DNA from: Jeotgalibaca dankookensis
Lineage (GTDB): Bacteria; Bacillota; Bacilli; Lactobacillales; Aerococcaceae
Direction of reading: 5' to 3'
Length of the DNA stretch: 64,000 bases
Assembly: GCF_002005405.1 (NCBI RefSeq)
Contig: NZ_CP019728.1
Location: 1,178,001 to 1,242,000, forward strand
Made by a program: the position numbers and the translations under genes. This document shows positions 62,084-64,000 of this stretch, piece by piece. Every line of letters starts with the position of its first letter. Within the stretch, counting starts at the first letter, position 1. The notes beneath the pieces were generated by a model, which saw only the letters and a program-made list of their open reading frames with translations, had not been told where the DNA came from and searched no databases.

Positions 62084-62394
62084 TTATTGATTAAAAAAAG
62101 ATAGATAATCTATTAACGATATGTAAGTTGTATCATTACTGATATCTTGATAATAAGGAACACTTTTCTCATTAAACAGAACCTGGTATAGATGTAAATT
62201 TATCGTTTGATCAGAGATATTCTGAATGGAATGAGCTGCATTTTCCATAGAAAATTTGAGGTGTGCTGGGGTTAGCGTTCCAATGGGGATTTCTTTTATA
62301 TCTACCAATCCGCGTATTACTTCTGTTACTGGCTTTTTTTATCAACTACAACAATATTATCCTGGTATTTTTTTATCAACTCTTCAATGTCCAT
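62084..62394 (-). pseudogene. Unknown protein gene (about 103 codons) with a homopolymer frameshift
   Basis: AAAGGAGC precedes ATG 62394, starting MDIEELIKKYQDNIVVVDKK. After a run of seven A (complement of 62334-62340) the frame is lost. With eight A it continues KPVTEVIRGLVDIKEIPIG, then LTPAHLKFSMENAAHSIQN, to the stop at 62084. The sequenced second part could start at 62308. A 119-bp stretch of this gene is repeated at 53101-53219. No family recognised; its company suggests an immunity or toxin-antitoxin type accessory gene, unproven. Confidence 0.55.
62202..62320 (-). repeat. Second copy of the 119-bp repeat shared with 53101-53219
   Basis: Same orientation as the other copy and about six mismatches; lies inside the gene at 62084-62394. 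Confidence 0.85.
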
Positions 62395-62443
62395 TTTTTA
62401 AGCTCCTTTAGTCGAGCGTTAACTTATTATTCAACTAACTACT

Positions 62444-62803
62444 TTATTTTACTTCGTGAAGTATCTCCTCAACAGATATTTTGTATAGTTTTGCGAGAGA
62501 TATTAAGTTAGATGTACTAGGGTCAGATGTCCCATTTTCCCATTTAGATACCGCTTGTCTACTGACACCAATTGTTTCCGCAACAAATTGCTGGGTCATC
62601 TTGCAATCTTCTCTTTGTTGTTTTAAGACTTCACCTAATGATTTTTTGAATGTTCCTTTTTCTTCTCTTACCTCTTTTGATTTGGTATATCGAATTAATG
62701 CTTTTATAAGAAAAATACCTGTAACGATTATTGTTGTGATCGCTACTAATCCGATTAATAATACGCCACCAAAAATAAGAATACCTAATAAATCTAATTT
62801 CAT
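62444..62803 (-). CDS. Membrane-anchored XRE-family regulator
   Basis: About 119 residues. The N-terminus is a membrane segment (LLGILIFGGVLLIGLVAITT...) and the C-terminal 60 residues a complete helix-turn-helix (LGEVLKQQREDCKMTQQFVA, ETIGVSRQAVSKWENGTSDP). Most XRE proteins carry the DNA-binding domain first; here it is tethered behind the membrane helix. GAGGGG 5 nt before ATG 62803 sets the start. No partner gene is adjacent, and the gene is followed by broken genes. Confidence 0.8.
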   Translation of the reverse strand: MKLDLLGILIFGGVLLIGLVAITTIIVTGIFLIKALIRYTKSKEVREEKGTFKKSLGEVLKQQREDCKMTQQFVAETIGVSRQAVSKWENGTSDPSTSNLISLAKLYKISVEEILHEVK

Positions 62804-62928
62804 ATACCCCTCTGCTTTCTTTTCTATATAATAGCAATTATTAATGGTTGTCACCACCTACTATCACGCAACTTTCAGTTGCAATACGGTTACTACGCCT
62901 TCTTTTCGCATAATTCTATTCATTCATC

Positions 62929-62972
62929 AAAAAAAAGTCTCACTAACTTTCTCGCGAGACTCTTTTTTTTAG
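62929..62972 (-). terminator. Terminator of the PPK2 gene
   Basis: AGTCTC / GAGACT stem with flanking A8 and T8 tracts and a 14-nt loop. Confidence 0.75.
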
Positions 62973-62987
62973 TTTGTTCTTTGTAAA

Positions 62988-63854
62988 TTACTGTTTTTTT
63001 AATTTTTCTTTATATTCTTCAAGTTTTGTTGCTTCTTCGCCACTTAATACAGGTAATTTCGGATTTAATTCTGATAAGGTTTGACTAAAAATTTCCGCTA
63101 TCACGAGGCGCGTAAACCAAGGATCATCTGCAGGAATAACATACCAAGGCGCATATCCAGTTGATGTTTCTTTTATGGCCTCATCATATGCATGATAAAA
63201 ATCTTCCCATTTATCACGGTCATCCACATCACTAAAAGAAAACTCCCAGTTCCTATTAGGGTTGTTCATGCGTTCTAGTAGTCGTTTTTTTTGAACATTC
63301 TTATTCACATTTAAATAAAATTTCAGAACAACAAACCCATTTTCAGTTAAATAGCGTTCATATTCGTTGAGGTGCCGGTAACGTCGTTTCCAAACCGGCC
63401 CTTCTTTCCACTTATCAGGCATGGGTTCATTTTGATAGCTGCCATGTACACGACTACCTAATACTTCTTCATAATATGAACGATTTAGAATCGCTATCTC
63501 GCCACGTTTAGGGAGCGTTTCATGATGACGCCACAAATAATCACGTTTTAGTTCTTTATCACTTGGTTCTCCCGGCTCGGATTCGCGGAGCCCTTGCACA
63601 GAAAGGTTAGAAAAAACGGTGGTTACTGCTTCATCTTTTCCTGCTGCGTCCATTGCCTGTAATATCACAACAATTCCTGATTTTGCTTCTGCGAACAGAC
63701 GCGTTTGTTGGTCACGTAAGGTTGAAATAACTTCTTCGAATAACGCTTCTTTAACTTCTTCTGTTGAATATGAAGCGGCATCTGGATGCGCTGTCGCGTA
63801 CTCAGAAAGCTTTTTTTCTGGGGATGCTAAAAAATCATGGCGGTTTATAGTCAT
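62988..63854 (-). CDS. ppk2: Polyphosphate kinase 2 family protein
   Basis: 288-residue P-loop kinase that moves phosphate between polyphosphate and nucleotides. Visible: Walker A in LQAMDAAGKDEAV (about residue 70), LRESEPGEPSDKELKRDYLW, the lid-region RHHETLPKRGEIAILNRSYYEEVL with the Walker B Asp replaced by Asn in ILNRS, and FYLNVNKNVQKKRLLERM. In PPK2 enzymes the usual motif is FDRSWY; the Asn here is worth checking. Whether it makes ATP/GTP or uses AMP cannot be told. AAAAAAGGAGAAT precedes ATG 63854. Confidence 0.9.
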   Translation of the reverse strand: MTINRHDFLASPEKKLSEYATAHPDAASYSTEEVKEALFEEVISTLRDQQTRLFAEAKSGIVVILQAMDAAGKDEAVTTVFSNLSVQGLRESEPGEPSDKELKRDYLWRHHETLPKRGEIAILNRSYYEEVLGSRVHGSYQNEPMPDKWKEGPVWKRRYRHLNEYERYLTENGFVVLKFYLNVNKNVQKKRLLERMNNPNRNWEFSFSDVDDRDKWEDFYHAYDEAIKETSTGYAPWYVIPADDPWFTRLVIAEIFSQTLSELNPKLPVLSGEEATKLEEYKEKLKKQ

Positions 63855-64000
63855 CTTTATTCTCCTTTTTTCAGCGGATTGAAATTATGGCGCATGAAAG
63901 TTATATCCTTGTCAATTACCTTCAGTTCATTACTTTAATAATCAGCGTAAGCGATATCAATTTAAAATTTTATCTCAACAGTAAATTCTATAAAAAATCC
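63855..64000. other. Upstream region of PPK2 to window end
   Basis: Ribosome binding site and presumed promoter of ppk2; no other feature seen. Confidence 0.4.

Overview
The window looks like chromosome of a low-GC Gram-positive bacterium of the order Lactobacillales. Evidence includes AT-rich DNA, strong AGGAGG-type ribosome binding sites, frequent TTG/GTG starts, IS1182/ISL3/IS1380 elements, a MurNAc-recycling operon in the order known from Staphylococcus, and an EntA-type bacteriocin immunity gene. The mix of pyruvate carboxylase, a full glycine cleavage system and glutathione-linked enzymes fits Carnobacteriaceae-like genera best, but the genus cannot be fixed from sequence reading alone. 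No rRNA, tRNA, CRISPR array or integrase was found.

Layout. 1-2.3 kb: glutathione-dependent formaldehyde detoxification (fghA, adhC) with a divergent HxlR-type regulator. 2.4-6.6 kb: murR-murQ-murP-mupG. 6.8-8.6 kb: a YibE/F membrane pair. 8.7-10.2 kb: a cupin protein and a D-2-hydroxyacid dehydrogenase. 10.4-12.25 kb: an IS1182-family element abutting a phosphatase-tex-sprT operon. 15.7-20.3 kb: a purine permease behind a PurBox-like site, then a P-type cation ATPase behind a yybP-ykoY manganese riboswitch. 20.3-24.2 kb: a chr-chr-C39-like-gor operon and a TauE/SafE exporter. 24.3-25.8 kb: an ISL3 element with 8-bp target duplications. 25.9-29.5 kb: a GntR(YtrA)-ABC operon with a repeated operator. 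29.5-38.1 kb: gcvT-H-PA-PB plus a TIM-barrel gene, and divergent pyc. 38.1-47 kb: thioesterase, NUDIX, membrane protein, dicarboxylate symporter, RecQ, DMT transporter and secreted C69 dipeptidase. 47.3-62.9 kb: an accessory region. It holds a dipeptidase relic, a three-gene AT-rich glycosyltransferase locus with a PilZ domain, an IS1380 element with an amber codon, immunity-like genes, small membrane proteins and many broken genes. 63-63.9 kb: PPK2.

Main points of interest. (i) All three IS elements, from unrelated families, carry inverted repeats that bury the transposase start codon or ribosome binding site in transcripts entering from outside. (ii) The glycosyltransferase locus encodes a cellulose-synthase-like enzyme whose PilZ domain keeps both c-di-GMP-binding motifs. 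(iii) The HxlR-type regulator next to formaldehyde genes lacks the sensing cysteine of B. subtilis HxlR. (iv) The YtrA-type promoter carries three copies of an 8-bp operator half-site. (v) Several genes, concentrated at 57-62.4 kb, are interrupted by single-base changes in homopolymers or single nonsense codons. This is either real decay of an immunity/defence-type region or sequencing error, and it needs to be resolved before the genes are called dead.
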